DNA from: CAYMGM01 sp964390005
Lineage (GTDB): Bacteria; Pseudomonadota; Alphaproteobacteria; UBA9219
Length of the DNA stretch: 64,000 nt
Direction: 5' to 3'
Assembly (NCBI GenBank): GCA_964390005.1
Contig: CAYMGM010000008.1
Span: 12,544-76,543 of the forward strand
This document shows positions 17,306 through 26,263 of this stretch, piece after piece (within the stretch, counting starts at the first letter, position 1; each line of letters starts with the position of its first letter). The translations under genes were made by a program, and so were the position numbers. The notes beneath the pieces are model-generated. The model worked only from the letters and a program-made list of their open reading frames with translations. It had not been told where the DNA came from and searched no databases.

Positions 17306-18460
17306 TCACGAGAACAAAGACGTAACGTACGCAATCACACGTAAATGGACCAAATCGTTCCAAAACGCAAAGACCATCAACGACACGATCAAAGCGGCAC
17401 CGAAACGCGCGCTGTATTCTTGAATCCTGTCACTTAACGGCGAGCCCTTAAACTTTTCGAGAGTGTAGAACAGCAAGTGGCCGCCATCAAGCAAAGGAAC
17501 GGGAAACAAATTAACCAACCCGAGATTGATGGAAATAAGGGCAATAAACCAAAACAAAGCCCCAACCCCATCATGGGCCACTTTGCCTGACATTTCGGCG
17601 ATTCGTAAAGGCCCTCCAAGCTCTTCGGTGCCGCGAACGCCCAAAATCATCTGCCCGACCCCGCGCAGAGTCACGGCAGACAGATTATAGGCCTCTTGAA
17701 CGGCATGCCCGAGTGCACGCGGAACCGATAACTTCTTGTATTTAATGGTTTCCGAGGCAATCCCCAGAAACGCTTGTTTATGTTCGATCCCCAGACGGTC
17801 GGTCGTCTGCGTTATCTTGGGCGTTACCGTCACGTCCATCAGCCCGCCATCGCGCTCTAACGTCAGGCGAATGGGGTCCCCCGTATTCATCGCGACAAGG
17901 CGCCGGATTTCCTCAAAGCTACGCACATTTGTGTCGTCGAGCACAACAACGCGGTCGCCGGGCTGAAGCCCCGCAAGGGCAGCTGCCGAATCGGGCACAA
18001 CTTTTTCAACGACAGGCGGCGAAAAAGGCTGGCCCGACAAGCAAAACAGCAAAGCCAGAACCAAAATGCCGAAAAGATAATTCGAAGCAGGCCCAGCCCC
18101 CACGATCAAAAAACGATGGCCGACGGGCTGCGTATAAAAAGCGACTTTTTTCTCGTCTTCTGTCAGAGCCTGCGCGTTTTCGGCAGGCCCAAAGCTGGTC
18201 GGATCGGCATCGCCGAACATTTTGACATACCCGCCCAGCGGCATCCAAGCCAAGCGCCACCGCGTGCCATAACGGTCGTGCCAAGCTTTAATCTCGGGCC
18301 CGAAGCCAAGCGAGAAAGCTTCGATCTTCACGCCCAAGCGCCGCGCAACCCAAAAATGGCCGAACTCGTGAACGAAAACGACAATCCCCAAAACGATAAG
18401 GAACGGGATGATATAGCCCGCCGCGCTCGTCACAAAATGAAGGGCTGAATCAAAAGTCAT
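17306..18460 (-). CDS. rseP: Site-2 protease RseP (intramembrane zinc metalloprotease)
   Basis: Cleaves membrane-bound anti-sigma factors and remnant signal peptides. The zinc-binding HExxH motif is H31-E32-F-G-H35 in the first TM helix. A PDZ domain (VVEKVVPDSAAALAGLQPGDRVV) follows near the middle, and the second catalytic motif region NLFPVPLLDGGHLLF lies in the C-terminal membrane part. The 384-residue length is typical. Position between dxr and bamA is conserved across proteobacteria. Confidence 0.96.
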   Translation of the reverse strand: MTFDSALHFVTSAAGYIIPFLIVLGIVVFVHEFGHFWVARRLGVKIEAFSLGFGPEIKAWHDRYGTRWRLAWMPLGGYVKMFGDADPTSFGPAENAQALTEDEKKVAFYTQPVGHRFLIVGAGPASNYLFGILVLALLFCLSGQPFSPPVVEKVVPDSAAALAGLQPGDRVVVLDDTNVRSFEEIRRLVAMNTGDPIRLTLERDGGLMDVTVTPKITQTTDRLGIEHKQAFLGIASETIKYKKLSVPRALGHAVQEAYNLSAVTLRGVGQMILGVRGTEELGGPLRIAEMSGKVAHDGVGALFWFIALISINLGLVNLFPVPLLDGGHLLFYTLEKFKGSPLSDRIQEYSARFGAALIVSLMVFAFWNDLVHLRVIAYVTSLFS

Positions 18461-18480
18461 GTCTCGGTCTTCCCTTTCTT

Positions 18481-19692
18481 TTAGGCGGCCAAGCTTTGCA
18501 CTTGGCTTGCCGCATAACGCCGCGCTGCGGCGTCGGCATCCATCAAAACATCCAAATTCGTCAGCGGCGCAACGGGCCCGTTATGCAACGTGCTTTCGAT
18601 GATTTTCTCGATATCCAAAAAGCCGATGCGCTTGTTCAAAAAGGCATCGACGGCCACTTCGTTCGCGGCGTTTAAAAGCGCGGGCGCGGTGCCGCCCAAT
18701 TTCATCGCTTCACGCCCCAGCGTCAAAACAGGAAACTTCACGGGATCGGGCGCTTCAAACGTCAACTGCCCCAGCTTCACGAAATCCAAGCGCGGCACAG
18801 GCGCTTCCATGCGGCTGGGCCATGCCAGCGTCGTGCTGATTGGCGTGCGCATATCGGGCGAGCCCAACTGCGCCAAGACCGATCCATCGGCATATTCGAC
18901 CATGCTGTGAACGACCGATTGCGGATGGACCAAAACGTCAATCTGCTCGGACGGCATTTGGAACAAATAGGCGGCTTCGATCACTTCCAGCGTTTTGTTC
19001 ATCAGGCTTGCGCTATCGATCGAAATCTTCGCGCCCATGTTCCAGACCGGATGCTTAACGGCTTGCTCGGGCGTCATGCGCGCCATCTCGTCGCGCGAAA
19101 GCGTGCGGAAAGGCCCGCCCGACGCCGTGACGATCAAACGACGGATCAGATGACGGCGCTCTTCTTCGAAAACCTGCCAAATGGCGTTGTGTTCGCTGTC
19201 CACCGGCAAAAGCGTCGCGCCCGCGTCGCGCACCAACTGCATCATCAGCGGCCCCGCGCAAACAAGCGTTTCTTTGTTCGCAAAAGCAACCATCGCGCCG
19301 CGCCGCGCCGCGGCCAGCGTGCCCGGAAGACCCGCCGCGCCTACAATCGCCGCCATAACCCAATCGGCCTCGGCTTCTGCCGCTTCGACCACGGCCTGCG
19401 CACCTGCGGCCAAATCCATGCCTTCGCCTGCCAGCGCTTCTTTCAGCGCGCCATACTGGCTTTCATCGGCAATAACGACGCGCGCAGGGCGCAGCTTTTT
19501 GGCCTGTTCGGCCAAACGCGCCACGTTTTTGTGCGCGGTCAAAGCCACAACACGATAGCTTTGCGGATCGCGTTCGATCAGATCAATGGTTTGCGTTCCG
19601 ACCGATCCTGTCGATCCCAAAATCGTGACGCTACGCGGCGTCGCGGCGCTTGGCGGGTTCTTAACGGATTGGCAGGCATTACGCATTGTCAT
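18481..19692 (-). CDS. dxr: 1-deoxy-D-xylulose 5-phosphate reductoisomerase
   Basis: The second step of the non-mevalonate isoprenoid pathway. NADPH-binding GSTGSVGTQTIDLI is near residue 28, and the metal/substrate motifs VDSEHNAIWQVFE, ASGGPF and MNKTLEVIEAAYLF are in order. The 403-residue length includes a roughly 20-residue N-terminal extension before SVTILGSTG. A second ATG two codons downstream cannot be excluded as the start. The isoprenoid made here feeds uppS, two genes upstream. Confidence 0.96.
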   Translation of the reverse strand: MTMRNACQSVKNPPSAATPRSVTILGSTGSVGTQTIDLIERDPQSYRVVALTAHKNVARLAEQAKKLRPARVVIADESQYGALKEALAGEGMDLAAGAQAVVEAAEAEADWVMAAIVGAAGLPGTLAAARRGAMVAFANKETLVCAGPLMMQLVRDAGATLLPVDSEHNAIWQVFEEERRHLIRRLIVTASGGPFRTLSRDEMARMTPEQAVKHPVWNMGAKISIDSASLMNKTLEVIEAAYLFQMPSEQIDVLVHPQSVVHSMVEYADGSVLAQLGSPDMRTPISTTLAWPSRMEAPVPRLDFVKLGQLTFEAPDPVKFPVLTLGREAMKLGGTAPALLNAANEVAVDAFLNKRIGFLDIEKIIESTLHNGPVAPLTNLDVLMDADAAARRYAASQVQSLAA

Positions 19693-19711
19693 TGTCTTCT
19701 CTTTCTTTCAA

Positions 19712-20509
19712 TTACCGAAACAGCAGACCACCTTTATAGTGGAAATATGCCAAAAAAGCGGCTGCGAACAAAAGCCCATCGACCCGATCCAAGACGCCGC
19801 CATGACCCGGAATCAGATGACCGCTGTCTTTGACTCCGGCGCGGCGCTTCAGCCAAGATTCGAAAAAATCTCCTGCTTGCGCCACAACAGCCGTCACTGC
19901 GGCCAGCCCCGCCGACCAAAGCGGCGTGGCAAAGCCGAATCCCTGGGCCACACCATAACCGAAAAGCGCGGCCAGCGCCATGCCGCCTAAAAGCCCAGCC
20001 CAAGTCTTATTTGGGCTGATTGCGGGGCACAGTTTCGGCCCGCCGATCAAGCGGCCTGCGAAATAAGCGCCCGTATCGGTCCCCCAAACGGAAAAGCAAA
20101 GGAAAAGCGCCTGCGCCAGCCCCAAATCGGGCGCGCCGCGCAGAAAAACAAAGCCCAAACAAGGCCCAACGACATAAAGGCCAAGGCCCGCCAAGCTAAG
20201 GCGCTGCGTCACGCCTTCGCCCAAAAGCAGCCACAGAGGCAAGCATAAAAGCACAAGCCCCCAAGCCATTTTAATGGGCGCAAGCTGCCCCATCACCATG
20301 ATGCAAATCAAGCAAACGACCACAGCGGCAAGCCGCCACCGCGCGAGCCCCGGCGTTAAAAGAGCAGCCCCTTCCCAAAGCGCGGCCAGCCCCATCACAA
20401 GGACCAGTGCCCAAAAGGCCCAGCCGCCAAGCCACAACGCGCCCAGAACGACCGGAACTAAAACGGCAGACGAAGCCGCTCGCAAGGCAAGGTTCGTGTG
20501 TTTGGACAT
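19712..20509 (-). CDS. cdsA: Phosphatidate cytidylyltransferase
   Basis: Makes CDP-diacylglycerol, the precursor of all phospholipids. A polytopic membrane protein of 265 residues with the CTP_transf_1 signature near the C-terminus: SPNKTWAGLLGGM, followed by VAQAGDFFESWLKRRAGVKDSG and HLIPGHGGVLDRVDGLLFAA. The open frame extends to 20785 across the end of uppS, but the ATG at 20509 (MSKHTN) gives the family length and starts directly before the first TM helix. Confidence 0.94.
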   Translation of the reverse strand: MSKHTNLALRAASSAVLVPVVLGALWLGGWAFWALVLVMGLAALWEGAALLTPGLARWRLAAVVVCLICIMVMGQLAPIKMAWGLVLLCLPLWLLLGEGVTQRLSLAGLGLYVVGPCLGFVFLRGAPDLGLAQALFLCFSVWGTDTGAYFAGRLIGGPKLCPAISPNKTWAGLLGGMALAALFGYGVAQGFGFATPLWSAGLAAVTAVVAQAGDFFESWLKRRAGVKDSGHLIPGHGGVLDRVDGLLFAAAFLAYFHYKGGLLFR

Positions 20510-20552
20510 AAAACAAACCCTTTCAAACAGAAGGACAGCGCGGATCGAGCCT

Positions 20553-21290
20553 TTAGGATAAAGGCCCGGCTTTTTCCGTCGCGCCATAGCGGCGTTCACG
20601 GCCCCGATATTCCCGCAAAGCCAGTTGCAGACTATCGGCCCCGAAATCAGGCCAAAGAATATCCATGAAGACATACTCGGCATAGGCCGATTGCCACAAC
20701 AAGAAGTTCGAGATGCGCTTTTCGCCGCTGGTGCGAATGACCAAATCGGGGTCCGGCATATCGGCAGTGAAAAGATGCTGCGCAAAACAGTTCATATCGA
20801 TTTGATTTGGCGTGAGCCGCCCCGCCGCGACATCAGCCGCCACAGCGCGCGCCGCCGCCGCGATTTCTTGCCGCCCGCCATAACTCAGCGCCAGCGTCAG
20901 CGTGATCGCTTGGTTGTTCTTGGTCAGATCTTCGGCTTGCAAGATGCCTTTGACAATATCCTCGGGCAAGGCTTCGCGATCGCCGACAACGCGCACGCGC
21001 ACGCCCTCTTTGTGCAAGGTCGCAATCTCGCTTTTCAGATAAAAGCGCAACAGACGCATCAATTCGCGTACTTCGTCTTCGGGCCTGCGCCAGTTTTCTG
21101 ACGAAAAACTGTAAAGCGTCAGGTGGCTGATGGGTAATTCGCGCGCGGCGCGCAAGGTGCGGCGAACGGCTTCGATCCCGGCTTTATGCCCCAGCGTTCG
21201 CGGCAGTCCCCGGTTCTTGGCCCAACGCCCATTGCCGTCCATGATAATGGCGACATGCAAAGGACGTTCGTTCTCCTGATTTTGCGCCAT
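20553..21290 (-). CDS. uppS: Undecaprenyl diphosphate synthase (cis-prenyltransferase)
   Basis: Elongates FPP to the C55 lipid carrier for peptidoglycan and LPS. The 245-residue protein opens with VAIIMDGNGRWAKNRGLPRTLGHKAG, containing the catalytic Asp and substrate-binding residues, and later has LTLYSFSSENWRRP, ALSYGGRQEI, DLVIRTSGEKRISNFLLWQSAY and FMDILWPDF. The open frame extends to 21554, but the upstream residues are non-homologous low-complexity sequence, so the start MAQNQENE at 21290 is chosen. Confidence 0.95.
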   Translation of the reverse strand: MAQNQENERPLHVAIIMDGNGRWAKNRGLPRTLGHKAGIEAVRRTLRAARELPISHLTLYSFSSENWRRPEDEVRELMRLLRFYLKSEIATLHKEGVRVRVVGDREALPEDIVKGILQAEDLTKNNQAITLTLALSYGGRQEIAAAARAVAADVAAGRLTPNQIDMNCFAQHLFTADMPDPDLVIRTSGEKRISNFLLWQSAYAEYVFMDILWPDFGADSLQLALREYRGRERRYGATEKAGPLS

Positions 21291-21343
21291 CAGACTTTCA
21301 GCCCTTTCCTTGCACATCCCCAAAGCCAGACAATCTTCTGCCC

Positions 21344-21895
21344 TTAGACTGTCGTAATATCTTTTTCTTTGTGCGCAAGCGCTTCGTCGATCTTTTTGAT
21401 CGTCTGATCGGTTGCTTGCTGCACTTTTTCGCTCAGCGACTTGTGTTCGTCTTCCGAGATTTCGTTGTCTTTCTCGGCTTTTTTCAGCGCATCCATCGCA
21501 TCGCGGCGCACGTTGCGCACGGCAATGCGCGCTTGTTCGGCGTACTTGCCGCAAACGCGCACCAGCTCCAAACGGCGCTCTTGGCTAAGATCCGGCACCG
21601 GCACGCGGATGACCGCGCCATCGGGTTGCGGATTAAGCCCAAGCCCCGCATCGCGGATCGCCTTTTCGACGGCCTTGACCATGCCTTTGTCCCAAACCTG
21701 AACCGTCAGCAAACGCGGCTCGGGCACGCTGACCGAAGCCACCTGATTAAGCGGCATGGGGCTGCCATAAGCATCGACCCGCACGGGGTCCAGCATCGAC
21801 GCCGCCGCGCGCCCAGTGCGCAAACCGGCAAAGTCCTTTTTCAAGGATTCCAAAGCGCCATCCATGCGCTGTTTTGTATTGTCCATGTCCAGCAT
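21344..21895 (-). CDS. frr: Ribosome recycling factor
   Basis: Splits post-termination ribosomes together with EF-G. The 183-residue protein shows the RRF fold signature: LKKDFAGLRTGRAAASMLDPVRVDAYGS, LNQVASVSVPEPRLL and the C-terminal helix VRRDAMDALKKAEKDNEISEDE. The start at 21895 is supported by GGGGAG eight bases upstream; the longer frame to 22042 overlaps pyrH. Order pyrH-frr-uppS is the classical one. Confidence 0.97.
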   Translation of the reverse strand: MLDMDNTKQRMDGALESLKKDFAGLRTGRAAASMLDPVRVDAYGSPMPLNQVASVSVPEPRLLTVQVWDKGMVKAVEKAIRDAGLGLNPQPDGAVIRVPVPDLSQERRLELVRVCGKYAEQARIAVRNVRRDAMDALKKAEKDNEISEDEHKSLSEKVQQATDQTIKKIDEALAHKEKDITTV

Positions 21896-21911
21896 TGCGT
21901 GCTCCCCTTGG

Positions 21912-22649
21912 TTAAACGTCGTCGGTAATGATGGTGTGGCGGCCCTTGCCTTGCACAACTTCGGCAAACGCGCCATGCGAAAAGATCGAGAAAACAAGAA
22001 TAGGAATATGGCTTTGCCGCGCCAAAGAGATAGCCGAGGCATCCATCACCTGCAAGTCGCGCGACAACACATCCATATAGGAAAGCTTGTCGTAACGCTG
22101 CGCCGTCTTGTCCTTGGCCGGATCGGCGGTGTACACGCCATCGACCTTGGTCGCTTTTAAAAGCGCGTCGCATTGCATTTCTGATGCACGCAAGGCTGCC
22201 GCGCTGTCGGTCGTAAAGAACGGATTGCCGGTGCCCGCGGCAAAAATAACGACCCGTCCTTTTTCCATGTGGCGCATCGCGCGGCGGCGGATATAAGGCT
22301 CACACACCGACGACATGGGAATAGCCGATTGAACGCGCGTCTGAATGCCGACTTGCTCTAAAGCGTTCTGCATGGCCAAAGCGTTGATCACGGTCGCCAG
22401 CATGCCCATATAGTCTGCCGTCGCGCGATCCATCCCGCTGGCTGCGCCCGAGACGCCGCGAAAAATATTGCCGCCGCCAATCACGGCGCAAACTTCGACG
22501 CCTTGATCGATCACAGATTTGATTTCTCCGGCCACGCGCCCCAAAATTTCAGGCTCAAGCCCGTAATCGCGCGCCCCCATCAAGGCCTCGCCCGAGAGCT
22601 TGAGCAAAACGCGCTTATATTTTGGCTTGGCTTTCTGAATTGACGACAT
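21912..22649 (-). CDS. pyrH: UMP kinase
   Basis: Phosphorylates UMP to UDP; hexameric amino-acid-kinase fold. The 245-residue protein has RVLLKLSGEALMG at the N-terminus, VCAVIGGGNIFRG (GGGN motif) and the C-terminal MDASAISLARQSHIPILVFS. The ATG at 22649 has GGGGG at about -10, and the longer frame is discarded because it runs into the terminator region downstream of tsf. Confidence 0.97.
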   Translation of the reverse strand: MSSIQKAKPKYKRVLLKLSGEALMGARDYGLEPEILGRVAGEIKSVIDQGVEVCAVIGGGNIFRGVSGAASGMDRATADYMGMLATVINALAMQNALEQVGIQTRVQSAIPMSSVCEPYIRRRAMRHMEKGRVVIFAAGTGNPFFTTDSAAALRASEMQCDALLKATKVDGVYTADPAKDKTAQRYDKLSYMDVLSRDLQVMDASAISLARQSHIPILVFSIFSHGAFAEVVQGKGRHTIITDDV

Positions 22650-22736
22650 CAACAAACCCCCGTGTTTTTTATTTCTTTTCAAAGTCGGCAGAAGATATAC
22701 CACCCTGGATACGGGATCAACGCCCAGCCGCTCAAA

Positions 22737-22766
22737 AAAAGGGGGGCTTTAAGGCCCCCCTTTTCA
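22737..22766 (-). terminator. Rho-independent terminator after tsf
   Basis: Minus-strand GGGGGGC/GCCCCCC stem with a short loop, followed by T7. It lies just past the tsf stop and before pyrH, so pyrH onward probably has its own promoter or depends on read-through. Confidence 0.75.
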
Positions 22767-22788
22767 TTGATTTAAGACGGAAATCCGC

Positions 22789-23712
22789 TTAACCCGCCAT
22801 TTTGGCGACTTCGGCTGCGAAATCATCGACAGTCTTTTCAATGCCTTCGCCCAACTGGAAGCGGGCAAAGCCGATCAATTTCACCGGAGCCCCAACCGTT
22901 TTGGCGGCCTTTTCGACGACGTCCGAGATCTTGCTTTCGCCATCAACGACGAAAACCTGTTCCAACAGAACGACTTCTTCATAATATTTACGCAAGCGGC
23001 CTTCGACCATCTTTTCAATAATGGCTTCGGGCTTGCCCGACGCGCGCGCCTGATCGGCCAAAACGCTCTTTTCGCGCTCTAACGACTTGGCATCCACATC
23101 GGCGACCGACAAAGCTTCCGGACGCGCCGCCGCGACATGCATCGCGATCTGCTTGCCAAGCTGCTCTAACGCCGCTTTGTCGCCCGTGCTTTCCAACGCG
23201 ACCAACACGCCGATCTTGCCCATACCGTCGGTAAGCGCATTGTGGATATAGCTGGCCACAACACCGTCCGAAACCGCAAGCTTGGACACACGGCGCAGAT
23301 TCATGTTTTCGCCAACGGTGGCGATCAACTGCGTCAGCTCTTCCTGAACCGTGCGGCCCGTGCCGGGGTAAGCGGTCGTTTTCAAAGCTTCGACATCGCC
23401 GTTGCCAGCCAGCGCCAGCTTCGTCGCTTCCTTCACAAAAGCCTGAAAACCATCGTTGCGCGCGACAAAGTCGGTTTCGGCGTTGACTTCAACGACAACC
23501 GCTTCTTTGCCCGCGTTCGCAACGGCAACCAAACCTTCAGCCGCCGCGCGACCGGCTTTTTTCGCCGCCGCCGACAAGCCTTTTTTACGCAGCCAATCGA
23601 CCGCCGCTTCCAAATCGCCTTGCGCTTCGGTGAGCGCTTTTTTGCAATCCATCATGCCCGCGCCTGTCTTTTCGCGCAGTTCTTTGACGAGTGCCGCTGT
23701 GATCTCAGCCAT
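22789..23712 (-). CDS. tsf: Elongation factor Ts
   Basis: Guanine-nucleotide exchange factor for EF-Tu. The 307-residue protein starts MAEITAALVKELREKTGAGM followed by MDCKKAL, the diagnostic N-terminal module, and has VEVNAETDFVARND and the dimerisation region with MHVAAARPEAL. The start at 23712 is fixed by AGGGAGG seven bases upstream. It follows rpsB after 107 bases that contain a strong hairpin. Confidence 0.97.
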   Translation of the reverse strand: MAEITAALVKELREKTGAGMMDCKKALTEAQGDLEAAVDWLRKKGLSAAAKKAGRAAAEGLVAVANAGKEAVVVEVNAETDFVARNDGFQAFVKEATKLALAGNGDVEALKTTAYPGTGRTVQEELTQLIATVGENMNLRRVSKLAVSDGVVASYIHNALTDGMGKIGVLVALESTGDKAALEQLGKQIAMHVAAARPEALSVADVDAKSLEREKSVLADQARASGKPEAIIEKMVEGRLRKYYEEVVLLEQVFVVDGESKISDVVEKAAKTVGAPVKLIGFARFQLGEGIEKTVDDFAAEVAKMAG

Positions 23713-23761
23713 AGGAACCTCCCTGTTCTTTCGTGGAGCCAAAATTGAATAAAACGATAGG

Positions 23762-23812
23762 AAAAACGGCGGTCAGGCGACGCGAGCGACGCGCCCCGAG
23801 CCGCCGTTTTCC
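23762..23812 (-). terminator. Hairpin between rpsB and tsf (partial terminator)
   Basis: On the minus strand AAAACGGCGG pairs with CCGCCGTTTT around a GC-rich inner arm, followed by TTTTTCC. An intercistronic terminator at this position is common in proteobacteria and can set the S2:EF-Ts ratio; here this is inferred from the sequence only. Confidence 0.65.
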
Positions 23813-23819
23813 AAAAGAC

Positions 23820-24566
23820 TTACTTGCTTTCCGCGACGGGTTCGGCGCGGGCGCCGATGTCTTTACCGCTGGCGATCACTTCGGCTTCGATGCCGTCGAG
23901 AATGGCCTGCGTCGCCAGATCGCAATACATGTCAATGGCGCGCGAAGCGTCGTCATTGCCAGGGATCGGATAGGTGATCGGTGCCGGATCCGAATTGCTG
24001 TCAACGATCGCGATGACGGGAATGCCAAGCTTCGTGGCTTCTTCCACGGCCAGCTTTTCCTTGATCGTGTCGATGACAAACAGGATATCGGGCAAGCCGC
24101 CCATGTCTTTGATCCCGCCCAACGCACGTTCCAACTTGTCGCGATCGCGCGACATTTGAAGGATTTCCTTCTTGGTGAACTTGCCGCCTTCTTTTTCCAG
24201 CTTTTCGGTCAGATCGCGCAAGCGCTTGATCGACTGCGAAACGGTCTTCCAGTTGGTCAGCATGCCGCCGAGCCAACGATGGTTGACAAAATACTGGCCG
24301 CTGCGCGCCGCGGCGTCAGCGATCTTTTCCTGCGCCTGGCGCTTGGTGCCGACGAACAGAACGCGCCCACCGCCAGCGACGACGTCGCGCAACTGTTGCA
24401 ACGCGCGCTGCATCATCGGAACGCTTTGTTCCAGATCGATGATATGCACGCCGTTACGGACGCCATATAAAAACGAGTACATTTTCGGGTTCCAGCGGCG
24501 CGTATTGTGGCCGAAGTGAACGCCAGCTTCAAACAACTGCTGAAGCGTGACAACAGGCATTGTCAT
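23820..24566 (-). CDS. rpsB: 30S ribosomal protein S2
   Basis: A 248-residue ribosomal protein with the S2 signatures LFEAGVHFGHNTRRWNPKM and LGGMLTNWKTVSQSI, then GIPVIAIVDSNSDPAPITYPIPGNDDA. It begins the 16-gene minus-strand run that continues to the GT9 gene. GGAAG lies about 9 bases before the first ATG; a second ATG two codons later is an alternative. Confidence 0.97.
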   Translation of the reverse strand: MTMPVVTLQQLFEAGVHFGHNTRRWNPKMYSFLYGVRNGVHIIDLEQSVPMMQRALQQLRDVVAGGGRVLFVGTKRQAQEKIADAAARSGQYFVNHRWLGGMLTNWKTVSQSIKRLRDLTEKLEKEGGKFTKKEILQMSRDRDKLERALGGIKDMGGLPDILFVIDTIKEKLAVEEATKLGIPVIAIVDSNSDPAPITYPIPGNDDASRAIDMYCDLATQAILDGIEAEVIASGKDIGARAEPVAESK

Positions 24567-24611
24567 GTCTTAGACTTCCTTTTTCCGGTTAAGCCTCTGT
24601 GCGCCAGCGTA

Positions 24612-24661
24612 GCGGAAATCTCCGCACCGGACGGCCTTTATCGGGATTGACCGATAGGGCC
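24612..24661 (-). promoter_or_regulatory. Two hairpins in the rpsB 5' leader
   Basis: In the minus-strand transcript a stem with GGCC and ATCGG arms (24633-24661) is followed by a small GCGGA/TCCGC hairpin (24612-24625), 46-95 bases before the rpsB start. rpsB leaders in other proteobacteria bind S2 for autoregulation; whether this one does is not shown by the sequence. Confidence 0.4.
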
Positions 24662-24702
24662 AAAGGCGCACATGCGTTATCAAAACCTTTTATCCTCATG
24701 AC

Positions 24703-24733
24703 AAAAGGCCCCGCCTTTGTAGCGGAGCCTTTT
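24703..24733 (-). terminator. Rho-independent terminator of the Cys-rich gene
   Basis: Imperfect stem AAAAGGC-CCGC / GCGG-GCCTTTT with a seven-base loop, 25 bases past the stop of the small Cys-rich gene. T4 lies at the end of the stem on either strand, so it could also work in the other direction. Confidence 0.6.
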
Positions 24734-24757
24734 CGTTAATGCAAGAACAGAAAAGCG

Positions 24758-24958
24758 TTATTCGTGAGCAATCATAACGCCATTTGGCATCATATCGTCC
24801 ACTGGCGGGCACCCGTTCTTTTCAGAATATTCCTTACGTTTGCACTCATTCATGTGCGGGCCGTTACAAAATTGGTTAACAAAGCCTTTACAGGCCAGAT
24901 TCTTTGTATCTTGGTATTTCTTGAAAAACCCACACTTTTCAATACGTTCACAGGTCAT
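24758..24958 (-). CDS. Small cysteine-rich protein of unknown function
   Basis: A 66-residue protein with six cysteines (C3, C9, C23, C31, C39, C50), rich in Lys, Asn and Asp, without signal peptide or membrane segment. The start is well supported: AAGGAGAG ends five bases before the ATG, and a terminator follows the stop. The spacing (C-x5-C-x-F-F at the start, then F-C and C-K-R) resembles small Cys-rich proteins I recall near sensory and chemotaxis genes in other proteobacteria, possibly metal or Fe-S binding. That comparison is from memory. The gene stands alone between rpsB and a divergent unknown gene. Confidence 0.75.
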   Translation of the reverse strand: MTCERIEKCGFFKKYQDTKNLACKGFVNQFCNGPHMNECKRKEYSEKNGCPPVDDMMPNGVMIAHE

Positions 24959-25139
24959 TTTACTCTCCTTAGATCATTTGACGTCCTCAAACGCGACAGA
25001 AAATGTCGCGAAACAGATCTGCACACCATCGCCCCCAAAGTTCAAAAAAAGATTAATCCGCCTGTTGAAAAAGCGTTAATCAATTCATTTTAAACTCATG
25101 CGGCTATTCATTTTATTCGTTCGATCGAGGGCATCCCTT

Positions 25140-26261
25140 ATGACCAATAAATACCTCAAACCTATGCTCGACGCTGGCAGCCCGCGCGTCTTTAACTGCA
25201 ACGAAATGACGCGCCGCATTTTGGAGAAAACGCCCGATGCGCCAGCCTTTTTCAGAAATAAGCGTTTGAACAACATCGTTCTGATCAAAGACACGGTCCC
25301 CGAGAACGAACGCAACATCGACGATAAAACCGTCGGCACGAAGCTCTACTTCCCCTTTAACGAGACCAATATCTATGAAGGGGGCCGCACCATCTATTTC
25401 CATGCCCCCAATGTCGATAAGGCCATCACGGATTATTGCGGCGAAGGCGCGATCACGCGTGAAAGCCTGTCAGACGATATGCGTTTGATCTTGATTTTAG
25501 ATCGCCTGCCTTCGCTGGATCCTTTTTTGATGAAGGACGTTTACCTGCGTCAAAAAATCAAGGTCAACGAAGCCTATTTCGAAGTCAGCGAAGAAGCCTG
25601 GAACGAAATCGAAGCTTTTATGATCGATCGTTTTACGCCGTTGGTCCATGCGGCTTTCCCTGAGATTCAAGAATCCGACGACCGCGCGCGTCAATTGATC
25701 GACAAGATCTGGGAAGCGCGCGATATCGACGCCTTGATGCCTTTGATCGAAGGATTCCGCCTGCCCAAGGAAAAGGCGCTGGACATCTTCGCTTCGTGGA
25801 AAGGCATTGTTTATTATTCTTTTTTGTATCAACGGCAGCAATCGGCTGTGCTGGATCTGGTCAAATGGTTCAAAGAAAACCAAGACCCGGTTGCAGGCGT
25901 CTCGGCGGCGGAAATCAAAGATCTGCAATCGTCTATCGCGCAAATTAGGGATCGCCTGCGCATCGAATGGCAAACGGTCGAGGAAATCGTCCGGGCTTAC
26001 GAAAACAGCTATAATAAAATGTTCCGCGACAAAACAAGCTCGTCCGACTTTTTGGCTTTCTTGCGCGACAGTAATGAAACCTATTGGAAAATCGGCAACA
26101 GCCTTGGCAAAATCAATCACGCCCATTACTGTTGGGATGCGATGACAAACCGCTATGAAGGCCGCCGTTTGCCGTGGGCCTTGCGCTTGGAAGTCATGCG
26201 TCTCCTCGCCCGGATTTTCGAGCCGGAAAAGAAAGCCTCAACCAGCGTCTCTTGGTCCTAA
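25140..26261 (+). CDS. Conserved-looking protein of unknown function
   Basis: I do not recognise this 373-residue protein. It has no signal peptide or TM helix and is rich in charged helical sequence, so it is probably cytoplasmic. The N-terminal third is beta-rich with an aromatic stretch (KLYFPFNETNIYEGGRTIYF). The rest is helical, with a likely coiled-coil segment around AEIKDLQSSIAQIRDRLRIEW. An ATG at 25098 extends the frame by 14 residues, but GAGGG about 10 bases before 25140 favours the shorter form. Codon use matches the neighbours. It converges on the DipZ-like gene with only two bases between stops. Confidence 0.7.
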   Translation: MTNKYLKPMLDAGSPRVFNCNEMTRRILEKTPDAPAFFRNKRLNNIVLIKDTVPENERNIDDKTVGTKLYFPFNETNIYEGGRTIYFHAPNVDKAITDYCGEGAITRESLSDDMRLILILDRLPSLDPFLMKDVYLRQKIKVNEAYFEVSEEAWNEIEAFMIDRFTPLVHAAFPEIQESDDRARQLIDKIWEARDIDALMPLIEGFRLPKEKALDIFASWKGIVYYSFLYQRQQSAVLDLVKWFKENQDPVAGVSAAEIKDLQSSIAQIRDRLRIEWQTVEEIVRAYENSYNKMFRDKTSSSDFLAFLRDSNETYWKIGNSLGKINHAHYCWDAMTNRYEGRRLPWALRLEVMRLLARIFEPEKKASTSVSWS

Positions 26262-26263
26262 GC

